This document shows, one piece after another, positions 10,982 to 25,030 of a stretch of 64,000 bases of DNA. Positions within the stretch are counted from its first letter, which is position 1. The number at the start of each line of letters is the position of its first letter. The translations under genes were made by a program, and so were the position numbers. The stretch comes from Oenanthe sinensis (lineage: Eukaryota; Streptophyta; Magnoliopsida; Apiales; Apiaceae): the NCBI GenBank assembly GCA_028671895.1, contig CM053810.1, positions 65,473,501-65,537,500 on the forward strand, read 5' to 3'. Under the pieces are notes generated by a model that worked only from the letters and a program-made list of their open reading frames with translations, was not told where the DNA came from and searched no databases.

Positions 10982-13900
10982 ATGTCTCTTCGTGTTCTTA
11001 ATCCCAATGCGGAAGTGCTTAACAAATCCGCGGCTCTTCACATGAATATCAATGCTGCTAAGGGCTTACAAGATGTTCTTAAGAGTAATCTCGGTCCCAA
11101 AGGTACCATTAAAATGTAAGATCCTCTCTCGCTTTTACTCTTTTATTTATTTATTTTTACTATAATATATGTAATTACGTTGGTTCGCGTATGTTAACTA
11201 ATTTATTAAATTATAGGCTTGTTGGTGGATCTGGTGATATTAAGCTCACTAAGGATGGTAACACGCTTCTCAAAGAGATGGTTAGTTTTTTCTTCTTTCT
11301 TGACTCGTAATATTCGGTTGCTTGTTTCGTGCTATGCTCTACTAATAATTATTAAAAAATTAAGATACGCGGTAGCAGTTAGTCTTTATATGGTGTTTTT
11401 GAATACTTTATGTTAAGAGCACGGTCCGGATTCTGTTATGCATAAATTTTAAGACTATTTCCCTGTGTTTGAACTCCTCTTATCGTTTCAATTTTGAGCT
11501 ATCTTTTTTTGTTATAATGCTGATCAATACTATGTTTACTGCTGTAGCAAATTCAAAACCCAACTGCAATTATGATCGCAAGAACTGCTGTTGCTCAAGA
11601 CGATATAAGTGGGGATGGTACTACGTCAACTGTAATCTTTATTGGCGAACTGATGAAGCAGTCTGAACGCTACATAGATGAAGGTTTTTACATGTTCCAT
11701 TTTCTTTTTAATGCAGTATGCACAATACTAGTCACTAGAATTCAATATAGTTTTGCAATCTGTGATACAAACTAAAATTGGTTAACTATCTCTTTTCATT
11801 CGAAGCAACATAATCAGAGGGTATTTAAAATTGTAATTGTGTACATTGATAATATCTGCCCCCCTCTCTGACATTTATTTGTGAGGTTTGTGCATACCTT
11901 ACGGTAGGTGGATATCTATTATTTCTCATCACCTTGATGTTAGATCACAAACTTAAGAATTATTTTCATCGTAGCATGCTACAGCAGTGATGTTTCATTG
12001 TGTATCATGTTTCTTGTCCGTTCATTTCTAGTATCATATGATGTATTCCCTTTCATACAATCCGTTGTGCCCTCTTTACGTATAGCATGCTTGATAATTG
12101 AAAAATATTAGTTTTTTGATTATGTTTCCTACAATCCTCCATGATTAGTTGATTACATGATTCCAAATATCTCTAGATCCTTGGACATACTTATGTCTTT
12201 TTATATTAACACGAGTATACAATTTCTTCTCTTCATTCTATTGCAGGAATGCATCCACGACTTTTGGTTGATGGTTTTGAAATTGCAAAGAAAGCAACAC
12301 TGCAATTTCTTGAAAAATTTAAGACTCCAGTAGTGATGGGTGATGAACCTGATAGAGAAATATTGAAGATGGTAGCCAGAACAACATTGAGAACCAAGGT
12401 TTATTTGTTAGTCTATCCTAAATTACTTATATCATTACTCATGTTTTTCAATGTGGAATCTGAAGTTCATTCTCGAATATTTTTTTCAGCTGTATGAAGC
12501 ATTGGCAGATCAACTGACAGATATTGTTGTAAATGCGGTTAGTATTTCTGATTCTGATATTATCTGCCTTGAAGTTCACATTACACAGATGTGTATCTTC
12601 AGATATTCTCCGTTTCAAAGCTTTACTAGTATGTTTAATTGCACCAAATGACATAAATGTGTTCTCAAATTGCCAATCTTTGTGACATTTGTTTGACAGG
12701 TTCTTTGCATTCGGAAGCCTGAAGAAGCTGTTGATTTATTTATGGTTGAGATTATGCACATGAGGCACAAGTTTGATGTCGACACTCGACTAGTATGTAA
12801 TTGTTGTCATTCTCTTTAATTAAAATATCTGTATAGAACTGAGACTGCTAAAAGTTATTTGATTTTACTTGAAACATCCACATGCTTATATGATACTAAT
12901 GTTTTACAAAGGTTTTACGTATGTGGATCAGAAATTTTATATTAAAAGTAATTATAACACCAGACAGGCTATTCGTGGATTAGTTATTTTCTTTTTATTC
13001 CTTGCTTCTTACTGTATTGCCCATAGTGCTAGGGAAACAGACTTGTATATAAGAAAAACCATTTGTCTTGTTATCATTGTTTATAATACATTTAGTATAG
13101 AAAATTTTGATGCAACTATTATTCTATTGTATTGACAGAAGGGGAAGGGATGCGTTTGGCAATTAAAACATGCCAATACAAGAGATTTAGTATACGTAAG
13201 AAAAAAAATTACAGAGATAAATATATATTAGTGAACGTGTCTACACTTGACATGATACTATTCACCCAAGTGCAAAATGAATTCTTGAAAAAGAGAGAAC
13301 TAGGGTTACATGTTACACAGTAATTAAAGGTATTATGAAGCTAATAAAATTAGATCCGTGCTGGGTCATCACGAAGAAAACTAGTTGTCAAGTAGTTGAC
13401 AACTAGTCTCCTCGAAGTTACTGTGGCATCGAGGCTTTTTGACATTCGACTCCGACTTATCACGGTGATAACCATGATTATTTGTCCATTGCTTGACCCA
13501 CCCAATGACAATACACAAGAAAAAGTTACATAATATCTAGATGGATGACTTTGCTTGATTTTCGTCATCACTTATATTTTTATACGCTTGGACATTCTAT
13601 TGGTATTTGAATGTTATTATGTAGTAGCAATGCTTAATTTGAACTTAGTATTCTATTACTTTTGATTTAAATTGTGAAATTGATAATTTAGTCATATTAT
13701 ATTTTAGCTATAGTAAAAATGTATATGAACAACTTGTCGACTTTTTATGACTAGTCTTCTTGAAGGTAGACTTGGTGCCATGATAACCATGGATCTGTGC
13801 ATCAACATCTTCTTTGTCACTAAAATAATTGAATCTTTATCATAGTTTACGTCCATACACTTAATTTCCACAAATCGATCTTATCTGTTTCTTCATTCTC

Positions 13901-16900
13901 ATGTGTTCAACGTCCTCATTCCTCAATTTAGTCACATAGTATATAATAATCTAGGCGATGCGTTCTTTTGTCTGCGTTGTTCACTCCTGATTGTGACTTA
14001 ATCTATATGGTGGTTATTTTGCAGCAGATTATTAAATTGAATTAGAATATACTGAATTATTTGGCCCAAAGTTTAAAGAATTTGTTTAAAATAGTAATAG
14101 AATTTGCCAGCTTCATCGGACCTGCTTGCTTGATGGATTAAGCACCTGGCACTATTTAGAATATATATAGGCATAATATATATCCTGTGTAAAATTTATA
14201 GTTAGTGACCATACATGTCTAATTGTGTACAGCTTCAGCAGCATATATGGTGTATGTATGAGTCAGTGTTAGTGTGCTATGCGAGCTTTAGTATATGGTT
14301 GCCACTGTATGAATATTAGTCATCGTGTTAATATATCTTGATTGTTGTGCATTGTAGGTTGAGGGTCTTGTCCTTGACCATGGTTCAAGACATCCAGACA
14401 TGAAGCGACGTGCAGAGAATTGTTATATGTTGACCTGCAATGTATCATTAGAGTATGAGAAAAGGTAATTATACCCTAAGCTTTTCCTCCCGTTTAAGAT
14501 GTGGAGTATTTGTGATATATTTTTGTTTCGTGAACATTGCTAGTGGATTTAATTTCCTTTTCTCCAAAAAAATTTCTCTGAATAGCCGTGACTTTCTTTA
14601 TAGGTGCCGGAAAGCATTTTATATTTTTTTGGATAAATAGAAGGCATATTTTAGTTTCACTTATCCGAATATTTGCTCCTTGTCTTCCCCTAGAAGCAGT
14701 CCTTTTTTAAAGATTTAAAAATAGTTGCAGAAAATATGGTTAATCGACCTCTGTAGTCGAAGTAGGATAGCCACCATTCTAGTTGTGATGATCCCCCCCT
14801 CCCCCAAACTATTTTATTTTAAAAAAAAACATTGTTTCCTTGTTCATATTCTGAGTGAAGCAGAAGAAAATTTTGGTGCTGTCCCGTTTTGAAAGGTTTT
14901 AATGCAGTGGCAGATGCATTTGCCATCTGGATGCATATAGTCTCAGAGAAATTTGTTGTGTTCAGTTATTATAACATTGATAAACTATTGAAGCTGAACT
15001 CTCTTCTCTCAGTGAAATAAATGCAGGATTTTTCTACTCAAATGCAGAACAAAGAGAAGCAATGGTTGCAGCAGAAAGGCGTTCTGTTGATGAGAGAGTT
15101 AAGAAAATTATCGAACTAAAGAATAAGGTACTGAATCAAGGAACTTGAAGTGCGTCAGGAAAATTAGGAATTTTGTTTTTATTTATTTATATACTTACAT
15201 GTAATTGCAGATTCTTAAGCTCTATGTACACTTTTTATCTATAGGTCTGCGCAGGCAGTGACAGCAATTTTGTTGTCATCAACCAAAAAGGAATCGATCC
15301 TCCGTCATTGGATCTTCTTGCTAGGGCAGGGGTATGTCATATACAGTAACTAAAAATTATTTTTAATTAAAGGTGGTATTGAGTTGTGGATCTTTACCAT
15401 TTGGATTTAATCGTTAGTTTTTCTGTGTTGTTTCTATTAGTCCCAATTTGATTGATTTGGAAAAGCATTAGCATGTTATGGCCTATATGCCTTGTACTTT
15501 TTATCAAGTATCAACTTATAATTTGTTACTCATGCTCTGAACTACACTTTGTAAAATATCCTCCACAGAGCTTGCATGGTATTAAATTGGTGGTTTACAC
15601 CAATAAATGAAGTACCATTTTTCTTTTTGCCACTGTTTTGTTCCAATCAGGAACTAGAGGCCCTCAATAGATATCTATTCTAAAAATAATCGTTGCTACT
15701 ATATGATAACCTCAGTAGCTTAGTGTGAAATGCAAATTTTCCATAGTTGAAGCGATATATAATTACTTGTATTTTCTCTATCAGAACTGTGGGCTGCAGA
15801 ACTCGTAGCATAGTAAATTTCCTCTTGAAAGTATTAATTACATTCATTTGCGTATTTGAAGTATATATAAATTAATAAACTTATGTATTATTTTTATTAA
15901 ATTTAGTGGTTCTCTGAACAAATGAGGTGTTTCTTGTGTGGGTCACTGTATGTGATTGTCTGTGTTGGCCACCAGAACTGAAAGTTTAGTTCTTCATAGA
16001 ATTGGGCTTTGGCATATTTAACCTGTATTTTATAAAGGGTTGAGCAAAAAACAGACAAATATATAAAAGTACTTGGGGATAAGAAATTGAAAGAGAGATG
16101 CAAAATATTTTTTCTTTTGGGCATGTCTTTAATTTTTCTACATCTATATAACAACTATTTTACTGTAAGTAGCTTGATCGAAGCTATACAACAGTAAGCT
16201 GCTGCAATTTCTTTATTTATTTATCTGTTAACTCGCTGATATAATGTTCCAATAGATTATTGCCCTTCGAAGAGCAAAGAGAAGGAATATGGAAAGATTG
16301 ATTTTGGCTTGTGGTGGGGATGCTGTTAATTCAGTTGATGACTTAACTCCAGACTGTCTTGGTTGGGCTGGACTGGTGTACGAGCATGTCCTTGGAGAAG
16401 AGAAGTACACTTTTGTGGAAAATGTAAAGAACCCTCACTCTTGTACAATTTTAATTAAAGGTATGTCAGAGTGCTTTCATACTTTCAGTTACTTGCAAGT
16501 TTCAAATTTAGCAGTTCACTGTCTTCTGGAACCGTTGTTTCTTTCCACTTGTAAAAATAATGAACTACTTCATTAGTAGTTTAGTCAACTAATCTATGCT
16601 GCCATTTTTAATGGTGCAGGCCCCAACGACCATACCATTGCCCAAATTAAGGATGCTGTTCGTGATGGACTTAGGGCTGTTAAAAATACCCTTGAGGATG
16701 AGTCAGTTGTACTAGTAAGCTGTCTTCTCTATATAAGAACTTGTCTCAATAACTGACCTTATGTTCTCGGTTACTACTGTTGAATTATCAGATCTAGAAG
16801 CTTGAACTATTACATGTATTGACTTGCTTGAGTGGCCGTAAATTTGATCAGGGGGAAATTTGTATGCATTTATACATTATTTGATATTTGATATATGGGT

Positions 16901-17705
16901 CCCATTTTTGGAACTGAATCGGGCACTTTAATTTATTATAGAAAACAAATAACATTTATTTGCAATATAACATAGTTCTGTGCTTTGATTCAGGGGGCAG
17001 GGGCTTTTGAAGTTGCAGCCAGACAGCACTTGCTGAATGAAGTGAAGAAAACTGTTAAAGGGGTATTGAGTCCCATACACCACATTCTTTGATATAAATA
17101 TCGTAGAATCATTTGCTAGTTTCTCAACATCCGATCTTATTGAACAGCGTGCACAACTAGGCGTTGAAGCATTTGCTAATGCTCTACTTGTGGTACCTAA
17201 GACACTTGCTGAAAACTCTGGCCTTGACACCCAGGATGTCATCATTTCTCTCACGGTACATCTGATTTCTTTAAACTTTGTTTAATTTTCCCTTTATATC
17301 AACTGTTTGAGGTGACAATAATGACTTCTTTTTATGTCTACTTCATAAACTAGGGGGAGCACGACAAGGGGAATGTTGTGGGACTGAATCAGCATACAGG
17401 CGAACCTATTGACCCTCAGATGGAGGGAATTTTTGACAATTACTCAGTAAAACGACAAATTATCAACTCAGGGTAACTTCCTTTCCCTGTTTAGCAATTT
17501 TTTGTCTTGGCATCTCTACTATCAGATCTCATGTGTTTTCAACTGTTTTTGAGATGAGATCCAAAGTTGCATTTTAAGATATTAGTATAAAGTACATGGC
17601 CAATTTTTAATATTTGTTCTGTCTTGCAGCCCTGTTATCACATCTCAGCTGTTACTGGTGGATGAAGTAATTCGTGCAGGGCGAAACATGCGGAAACCAA
17701 CCTAA
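10982..17705 (+). CDS. CCT6: T-complex protein 1 subunit zeta (CCT6)
   Basis: Zeta subunit of the cytosolic TRiC/CCT chaperonin, the ATP-driven double ring that folds actin, tubulin and other proteins. Coding exons: 10982-11115, 11217-11280, 11548-11683, 12247-12398, 12490-12537, 12700-12792, 14358-14464, 15013-15127, 15245-15331, 16256-16460, 16620-16714, 16994-17062, 17148-17255, 17354-17472, 17630-17705. All junctions are GT-AG, phases agree, and the sum is 536 codons (535 aa, the usual plant length). Group II chaperonin motifs are intact: LGPKG (37-41), the nucleotide-binding GDGTTS (88-93), ACGGDAVNSVDDL in the apical/intermediate part, and GAGAFEVAAR (from 413). It starts MSLRVLNPNAEVLNKSAALH, a typical zeta N-terminus. 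The largest intron (12793-14357) carries short repeats but no gene. Confidence 0.97.
13380..13408. repeat. Perfect 12-bp inverted repeat in CCT6 intron 6
   Basis: ACTAGTTGTCAA and TTGACAACTAGT form a perfect stem around a short spacer. A diverged echo of the flanking sequence (ACTAGTC…GATAACCATG) occurs about 350 bases downstream near 13750-13790, suggesting a decayed transposon or local duplication. Confidence 0.6.
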
Positions 17706-18415
17706 TTTGTTTAGTCATCTTTTGTACTTCTTCCATGTTGATGTTTATTTTAAGCACTTTTTAGATGTAAACTTGGATCCCTAAATCCGTGAATGCTGAT
17801 GATTCCAATTTTTGTTTAATTTTCTTTGTTTGATATATACACTAGTTCTATTTTGGATGGTCAATTTGATAATTATGCCGTTATCTACAATCTTTCCGAC
17901 AAGTTTGAAACATAAAACGAAGGTCTTTCTAATGTTTCCTTCAGGGGTGATTTTCAATCCTTCCAAATTTCCAATATTCTTATACAAGGTGTTTTAATTT
18001 TTCTTTATGTATTTCTCCTTCCATTTTCTTTATTTGTCCCTTTTCTAAAAAATCGCACATTTTTGGAGAGAATATTTTGTTTCATGAATTAATATTTTTT
18101 TTAACCAAAGTAATTTCTTCATTAATGAATTATGTTAAAATATAATATCCAACGTGTATCTTCTAATCAAAGATAATGCAAAAGATGTCCCTGGAAAACA
18201 TTCATGAAATAGGGTTATAATGCGAAAAAAGTTCTTGAAATAATATCAAATTACTCTTTACATTTGAAATGTTTTCTTATTCTTGATAAAAAAAATTCTT
18301 ATTCGATTTTTTATGATTAAATATAACAAATTTCAAATAAAAAATTCACATTATGAAAAAAAAATCTAATGTATTTTAAGATAGTTTTCAGATTTTTTTT
18401 TAAAAAAAGATAACA
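17706..18415. other. CCT6 3' flank and AT-rich spacer
   Basis: The 3' UTR of CCT6 probably lies in the first 200-300 bases. The rest is A/T-rich with no coding signal. Confidence 0.5.
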
Positions 18416-18880
18416 TCTATACTTACTATATTATAATAACCAAATTAGAGATTTTTTTTAAAACACTAAGGTAAACCATAAAAAAGATTCTAACCGTCCA
18501 ATTTTAGGTGAACCCATAGAAACGATCCTAACCATTTAATTTTAATAAAACTTAATTTTAAAAAGATATATATCATACATACAACTCTATCCCCGATAGT
18601 ACTTCTTTTATACAACTTCTCACCGATAATATTATATTTAAAATATATTTTATATTTTATATTTTAAATATCTATATTATCTAAAAATTTACTCTTTAAG
18701 CCCAATTATATATTTATTATAATATGAGTATAAATTATAATATATTTATATTAAATAAAATAGATTTATATAAAATAAGAAAATATATAATATTAACACA
18801 AAATTTTATATTAAATATCAATAAAAATTTAATTTACTTAAATATTAATTATCTTCTGTTTCGCACGGGTTATAAGTATG
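18416..18880 (+). mobile_element. Decayed Helitron-like element
   Basis: It starts TCTATACTTACTATATTATA after an A. Inside it keeps the family landmarks AACCGTCCAATTTTAGGTGAAC and ATCATACATACAA in the same order as the element at 8660. It ends TTTCGCACGGGTTATAAGTATG, where CTAG has mutated. Interpreted as an older relative of the two young copies. Confidence 0.65.
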
Positions 18881-19189
18881 TATAAATTATAGTCAAATAA
18901 AGTAATAGGAAACAAATGTTCAACTGAATTTGGGATCCGTTATCAACGCAAGTTGCAATAGTTAGGAATTCTTTTGTTTTTTTGAAATAGCAATAGTTAG
19001 GAATTATAATTCCATTAATCCATTCTAATAAATCGAAAAAAAATAAGTAAATAAATAAATCATGGAAAGAAAAAAAGGAAAAAACAGCAAGTATATTTGT
19101 TTGTAGGCGTGTTGTGCGGCGGGGAAGGAGTCCAGCGGTGGGACAACTGGACAAGCCGAAAACTACTAGCAAACCCGTGAGAAAAAACA

Positions 19190-19430
19190 TGGCCATGTTT
19201 GACCGCACTTATTTTTCAGAAATAAATTTTTATTTTTGTAAAAAGTAGTTATATATATATATATATATATATATTTTTAAAATAAATAATTTATTTTTAT
19301 TTTGAAGATGATATTTAGTTTTAAAATTTTAAAATAAATATTTATTTTTTACAAAAATATGAAAATATATCAAAAAATATGAAATAAGTAACTTATTTTA
19401 AGTTTAACAAACCCAAACGTGCACGGTATT
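19190..19430. repeat. AT-rich inverted repeat, probable MITE
   Basis: Left TTTGACCGCACTTATTTTTC and the inverted right end (ACGTTTGGGTTTGTTAAACT) are loosely complementary, with facing AAATAAATTTTTATTTTT and ATAAGTAACTTATTTT blocks around a (TA)n run at about 19251-19274. Ends are too diverged to fix a target duplication. Confidence 0.4.
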
Positions 19431-20412
19431 TTTCTTCTTATAATTTGATATTTGACCGTCTTTACTACAGCTGTCACCCTCTTATTGGGCCCAAATCAAA
19501 GCCCATTCAATTTTACTATATATATTTATTTGACATCTTCACATAACCTTATTTATTTTTGATTACTTGATTAAGAGGTATGTACTCTGCTATTTAGGGT
19601 TAGGGTTTTCTTACATCTCATCTGTGTATGTATGTATAGATCTATGTTTTTTGTGTATCTCAATTGGTTGTTACTTTGATGTTTTTCATTGATTTTACTT
19701 TACTTACTTGCTGCTAAACTCTTCTTAAAGAATACATTAAAATTGATCTATCTATTGATATAATTTAAGCTTTTTGTAGAGTTTACAAGTTGATTTAAGT
19801 TAATTACCTATGAAACCTTATTTCTTTATTGATCTCTATTTATATTTATTGTAAGGTACTGAAAATCAAGTTTTTAAACTAGCTATTAATTGGATAATTA
19901 GTGTTTAATCTCGATGTATTATGATATAGTAATTGTTTAAATATATGTTTGATGAATTTTAAGTAATTATTAGAGTACTATGTTTTTATAGTTTATTGCT
20001 TTGTTTATACATACAATATTTAATTTTTATCAAACTTCAAAAGTTTGAATTTTTATAATAATAAGATATAATTGGGTCTAGACAGGACTTGGACAAAATC
20101 AAACAGGTAGAGGACTTTCGATTAATCAAACCAATGATAGATCAGACTAATAATAGCCATCTTGCCTAAAAAATAATGCAAATCACCAACTTCAACAGTC
20201 CAAATCTCTTAAACTGTTAGTTTATTGATAAGGATGGTTGTAATGTCCACTGTGCGGATAACTTTTTTCAATAAGCAATGGATGAATTGTAGGAGTGTCA
20301 CTGTAGTTATGTACTTCTGATTTGAGGGATTTAAAGTATTAGTGTGTTGCTTGTAATTTTGCTGAAGTCATCAGTTTTTTATTTTATTTATGCCAGATTA
20401 GTAATTGTAAAG
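19431..20412 (+). promoter_or_regulatory. 14-3-3 promoter, leader and leader intron
   Basis: A plausible leader exon ends at 19577 (TTAAGAG|GTATGT) and resumes at 20397 (TGCCAG|ATTAG), 16 bases before the ATG, leaving a leader intron of about 0.8 kb. A telomere-like TTAGGGTTAGGGTTTT lies at 19594-19609, inside the start of that intron. No transcript evidence was available. Confidence 0.45.
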
Positions 20413-23114
20413 ATGGTGGCTTCGGATGCATCTCGTGAGGAAAATGTTTACAATGCCAAGCTTGCCGAACAGGCAGAGAGGTACGAGGAGATGGTTGAGT
20501 TCATGGAAAAAGTCGCCAAGACTGTGGATGTTGAAGAGCTTACTGTGGAGGAGAGGAATCTTCTATCTGTTGCTTACAAGAATGTTATTGGAGCCAGAAG
20601 GGCTTCTTGGAGGATCATATCTTCCATTGAGCAGAAGGAAGAGAGCCGTGGAAATGAAGACCATGTCAACATTATAAAAGAGTACAGGGGCAAGATTGAA
20701 GCTGAACTCAGTAAAATCTGTGATGGGATCTTGAACCTTCTTGACTCGCATCTGGTTCCCTCGGCGTCTTCAGCTGAGTCAAAGGTGTTTTACATGAAGA
20801 TGAAGGGCGATTACCACAGGTATCTAGCTGAGTTTAAGGTCGGGGCTGAGAGGAAAGAAGCTGCTGAGAGCACCTTGCTTGCCTACAAGTCCGCTCAGGT
20901 TTCTTTAACTCATTTATAATTTATAACCACGCTGCTTTCTTAAATGGAAAAAAGAAGAGGAAGTATATTTTATGTTATGTTTTGAAGTTTATTTCTTATC
21001 CAATTGTAGGATATTGCTTTAGCTGAACTAGCTTCCACTCACCCAATAAGGCTTGGACTAGCTCTTAACTTCTCCGTTTTCTACTACGAAATTCTCAACT
21101 CCCCTGATCGTGCTTGCAACCTTGCTAAGCAGGTATATCTCTTCATAAATTTTTTCTTTCTACCTTTTCAAGTTGTTTTTCAAGTTGGATCACGGGTAAT
21201 ATTTTATCTTGTTATCAGTGAGGCTGGTCGTATTGAAGAGTAAAATTATAGAATCATTTGTTTGAAAAATGCGGTTTGCATTGGTTATAATATTATATAT
21301 TATACGGTTTTTACTGATCTTGTTTCTATAATGTATAATGGTTTGCCCTTAGTGGTAGAACCTGGTGAACCGGGCGTAGTACTTCCCGACCTTCCGTGAA
21401 CTTTGCTTCTCTTATGTAATTGTAATAAGAGAATATTTTGAAAATTCTTCTTTATCTATGATGATTCTGATTCGACTAGGCTCAACTAGGTGACTCCTGT
21501 ATGCGGCGAGACTAGAGACACGAAGTAGTGATAAAATCCATGTTTGTGAATAGGAGGACATTTTATTTTTGAATAAAGGACAACATTTTTTAATCTGCTC
21601 TATCAGTGGACATTGTGAGACAAATTGTCAGCTATTGCTTTTTAGTAGAATTTAGAGGGAGATCAGGAATATAGTATCAGCCTGAATATAGTGTTATTTA
21701 TGCTCATCCATCACATAGGAGTTTAGGAATGTAAAAGGTACAGTGCTTATTTGGAATGTTCAAACAGATTCAAAAATTGGCCTCAAAAACCCATAGGAGA
21801 GAGTGAGATATGCCACTTCTATTTCTATTTTCTACTCTTTAAAAGGAGAGAATATTCTTTCACCCCTCTTTTATTCTATACTGCTGGTTACTTTTTTGAC
21901 TAAAATAAGGATCCACGTGCAGTTCTAAAATTTGGACTTTAAAGTTTAAGCTTTCCTTGTGAAAGACTGAAACTTGACACACACACAGTGGCATGATGTG
22001 TGCTTCTTCATATATCTTACACTTTTCCAATTATAAACAAGAATCTGCTTATATGTGGCAGGCTTTTGATGAAGCAATCTCTGAACTGGATACATTGGGT
22101 GAGGAATCATACAAGGATAGCACACTAATTATGCAACTTCTCCGTGACAATCTGACATTGTGGACATCTGATTTAGGGGTACATATTCTGTCTCTACATC
22201 TCACATTTTTTGCACCTTGCATAACTTTATGTAGGGACCTTCATGCTTCTAAAATGTAATTTGTGCTTGTTCTGCTAGTCTGATTTGGGGTTTTGTAATC
22301 TTCAACCTAATCTGGTCACTCGTGAATTAATTTTCCGGAATGATTAAATCATTAAAGGTGAAATTTCATGGTGCTAGTATTACATGAAATGACATAAATA
22401 GAATCAAAACAAGATGTGACATGATGTACAAAGACTTTAAAAATTACAAGGATGATGTGATAATATTATATTTGCTGAACTGTGAATATTACCAATTTGT
22501 CTTGCATGAAACATTTGGAGAAGTAAAAAATCATATACTAATTTATATAGAGTGATTTACAAGTCAAGGTGAAGTAGGTTTGTCAAACTTATCAGTTGCA
22601 AATTCCAAGCTATTGCACTTTCAGTCATATAGCCCATTCTCTGAGGCATTAGTTTTTGGTTGGCTATGCCATTGTGTAGCCACATAGTCTCTGTCTCTGT
22701 ACTAGATTTGTCATATCTGTATGTGGAAACGAAAATGTGGAGGAATAGAGAATCAAACAAATTACAGGCCATTGTGGAATTTGAGCGAGGCTAATATCAC
22801 CTATGCCCTTGAGGCCTTTAACATCTTGAAGAATTGTGGTACTCGACTTTAATAATGTCCAGTGGTTTATTTTGGATTTTGTTTTGTGCTGTCTTGGTTA
22901 TATTTATAGTTCTCGCCTGACCTTTATGTTGTTAAAAGACACATGATACTTGAACAATTATTTTTCTTTATTTATTCAATTATTTGTACTTGTGTAGTTC
23001 TAATTACTTTGTATTGCATGGCAAAAAAAAATACTTTGTATTGATTTCTTACCTTTTTAGGAGGACGGTGCGGATGAAATCAAAGAAGATCCCAAGGCAT
23101 TCAATGGACAGTAA
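20413..23114 (+). CDS. 14-3-3 protein, non-epsilon type
   Basis: Phosphoserine/threonine-binding adaptor that acts as a dimer on many client proteins. Exons: 20413-20898, 21010-21132, 22062-22178, 23061-23114; phase 0 at every junction, 259 aa. The start was chosen at MVASDASREENVY, the usual family N-terminus; the frame is open 23 codons further upstream, but that stretch reads as leader sequence. The phosphopeptide groove residues are present (K56, R63, R136, Y137), as are the signature blocks RNLLSVAYKNVIGARR and YKDSTLIMQLLRDNLTLWTS. The four-exon layout and sequence fit the plant non-epsilon group. The variable tail is short: DLGEDGADEIKEDPKAFNGQ. I cannot assign an isoform letter. Confidence 0.96.
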
Positions 23115-24680
23115 CATTGATCAAGTGATAGAATATTATTGTGTGTTTGTTAAAAGGTGTCTTTATTACAGATTTTCATGTCACAAGGATTTGGAAATAT
23201 CTAGTTTGGATTTCAAGTGATGATTGATGTTTGTGATTGGTTTCACTATTTATCTTTTTCTTTTCTTTTGCAGTTAGAGTAGTGTATTTTTTTCATCATT
23301 CTTTTTTGTAGTGTCTCTCTGTTTTCCGTCCTATTTGTTGCTTGGTGATTGCATAAATTTGCAACCTACTCTTGATTTGGTATTGGATTAGTATTCTTTC
23401 TGAGCGTATTGTGGTGTGGTGTATGGTTTAATAGTACTTTTTTAATTTTATTTTGGTAGTATTCTTTGAAGTTCTGATGTTGGATGTTTAATATTGGTCG
23501 CTTTGAATTTTACTCATTCTGGTCTCCTAAACGTAATTAAACCGTGGATAACGTTGATGTGCAAGGCAGAGTAAAATTATACCATAGTCAACCACACCGA
23601 CGGGTCAAAAATAGCCTTAAACTCCCATCGGCATCGACCTTAAATAATCAAATACCCGATTGATTGTTCAAAGTCTGTCATAAGTATTTTATCTCAAGTC
23701 ATAATAAAGTTCTGAATCCGCTGCCCCTGCATACTGCCTACGAACATCTGACGCTAACCTAACATCTATGATCGTGTTAATCTGTTCATCTGCTGTGATG
23801 GATGAGCGGACATTTGATTAAGATTGATCAAAATTTGCGGTGAAAATACAAAAAAAAATAGAGGAAGTACTTGGACATTTTAGCACTCGCATAGCACGGA
23901 TATTGCATGCATATTTAGATCAACACAAATAAAGCATGCGTGTTAGATTAGCCCCAAATTTTTTTAAAAAAAATTCAAGCAAATTAAACATGCTAGTTAA
24001 ACCAACTGCACAACAAAAATGTGCAACATAGTACAAGATGAAAGATATATCCGTGGATAACCCTGCCTATACTACAAGATATATAAACAATCAACTTGTT
24101 CAAATTTTGTAAGAATATGTAGGCAATATAAACCAAAGTAACAGATAAATTATAGTGATGAAAGAAGGACAGCATCTTATTACAGGGTGATTATAGAGTT
24201 AGTAATAGAAACTAAAAAGAAGTCTCATCTTGCGCAGCATCTTTTATCCTGATAATCTTTAAATGCTGTCATTGCCAGCAGGCACTGCCTCATTTCTTGG
24301 CATTAGTCTGATGTCGTGATTGCTCTTTCTCCTTCACTTCACTCCCTTGACTCTTGTCATATTCTACGTTTACATATAAATCATTACCGATAACTACTAG
24401 TCAGAACAAGACGATTAATAATCTGGCCATTGGTCATCTCTTTCCATAAATGAAAGACCAAGTTGTAATTATGGAAAATAGCATAGTTGTTCGCAAGACA
24501 GACGAAATCAATGGCTTTAGTAGGCATCACATTTACATGGGAATGAAACCAAATGGTGTTCTAATTTATTTATTTTTTTGGTATTAGGCAAAATATATTC
24601 ACAGTTTTTCATTTAATTCCTTCCTGAAATGAAGCTCAAGTCATTTTTGAGCCCTACACAGATTAAAGAAAGATATAAAA
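23115..24680. other. Intergenic DNA between convergent 14-3-3 and a small minus-strand gene
   Basis: The first 400 bases are T-rich and fit the 14-3-3 3' UTR. The rest shows no family-like reading frame. The last 200-300 bases probably include the 3' UTR of the minus-strand gene ending at 24681. Confidence 0.5.
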
Positions 24681-25030
24681 TTAAGAGGGTAGGGTACCAT
24701 TCGAATCGGGAGTGTTATCCTGTTGGCGACTGCCAGGAAGAGTCTGATTTGTACCTCCAAAACCTTCTTCATCTGACCTCGATGAGTATCCCTCCCCAAA
24801 CGTATTTGTCATCACATCCCTATTTTTTCATAACAGCAACATGCATGCATGTATAATATATTGAATTCATATCTTACCATCACAAGACAAGATAGCACAC
24901 TAGAATAATAATTTGTTAACTAGCTAGCTAGATAAGTCTAGATCACAACTATACAAAATATAAAACATACATACATACATATATATATACATACATACAT
25001 ATATATATACATACATACATACATACATAT

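Noticed and set aside
20344..20412. N-terminal 23-codon extension of the 14-3-3 frame
   Set aside because: Hydrophobic leader-like sequence crossing a good acceptor site; the family N-terminus MVASDASREEN begins at 20413.
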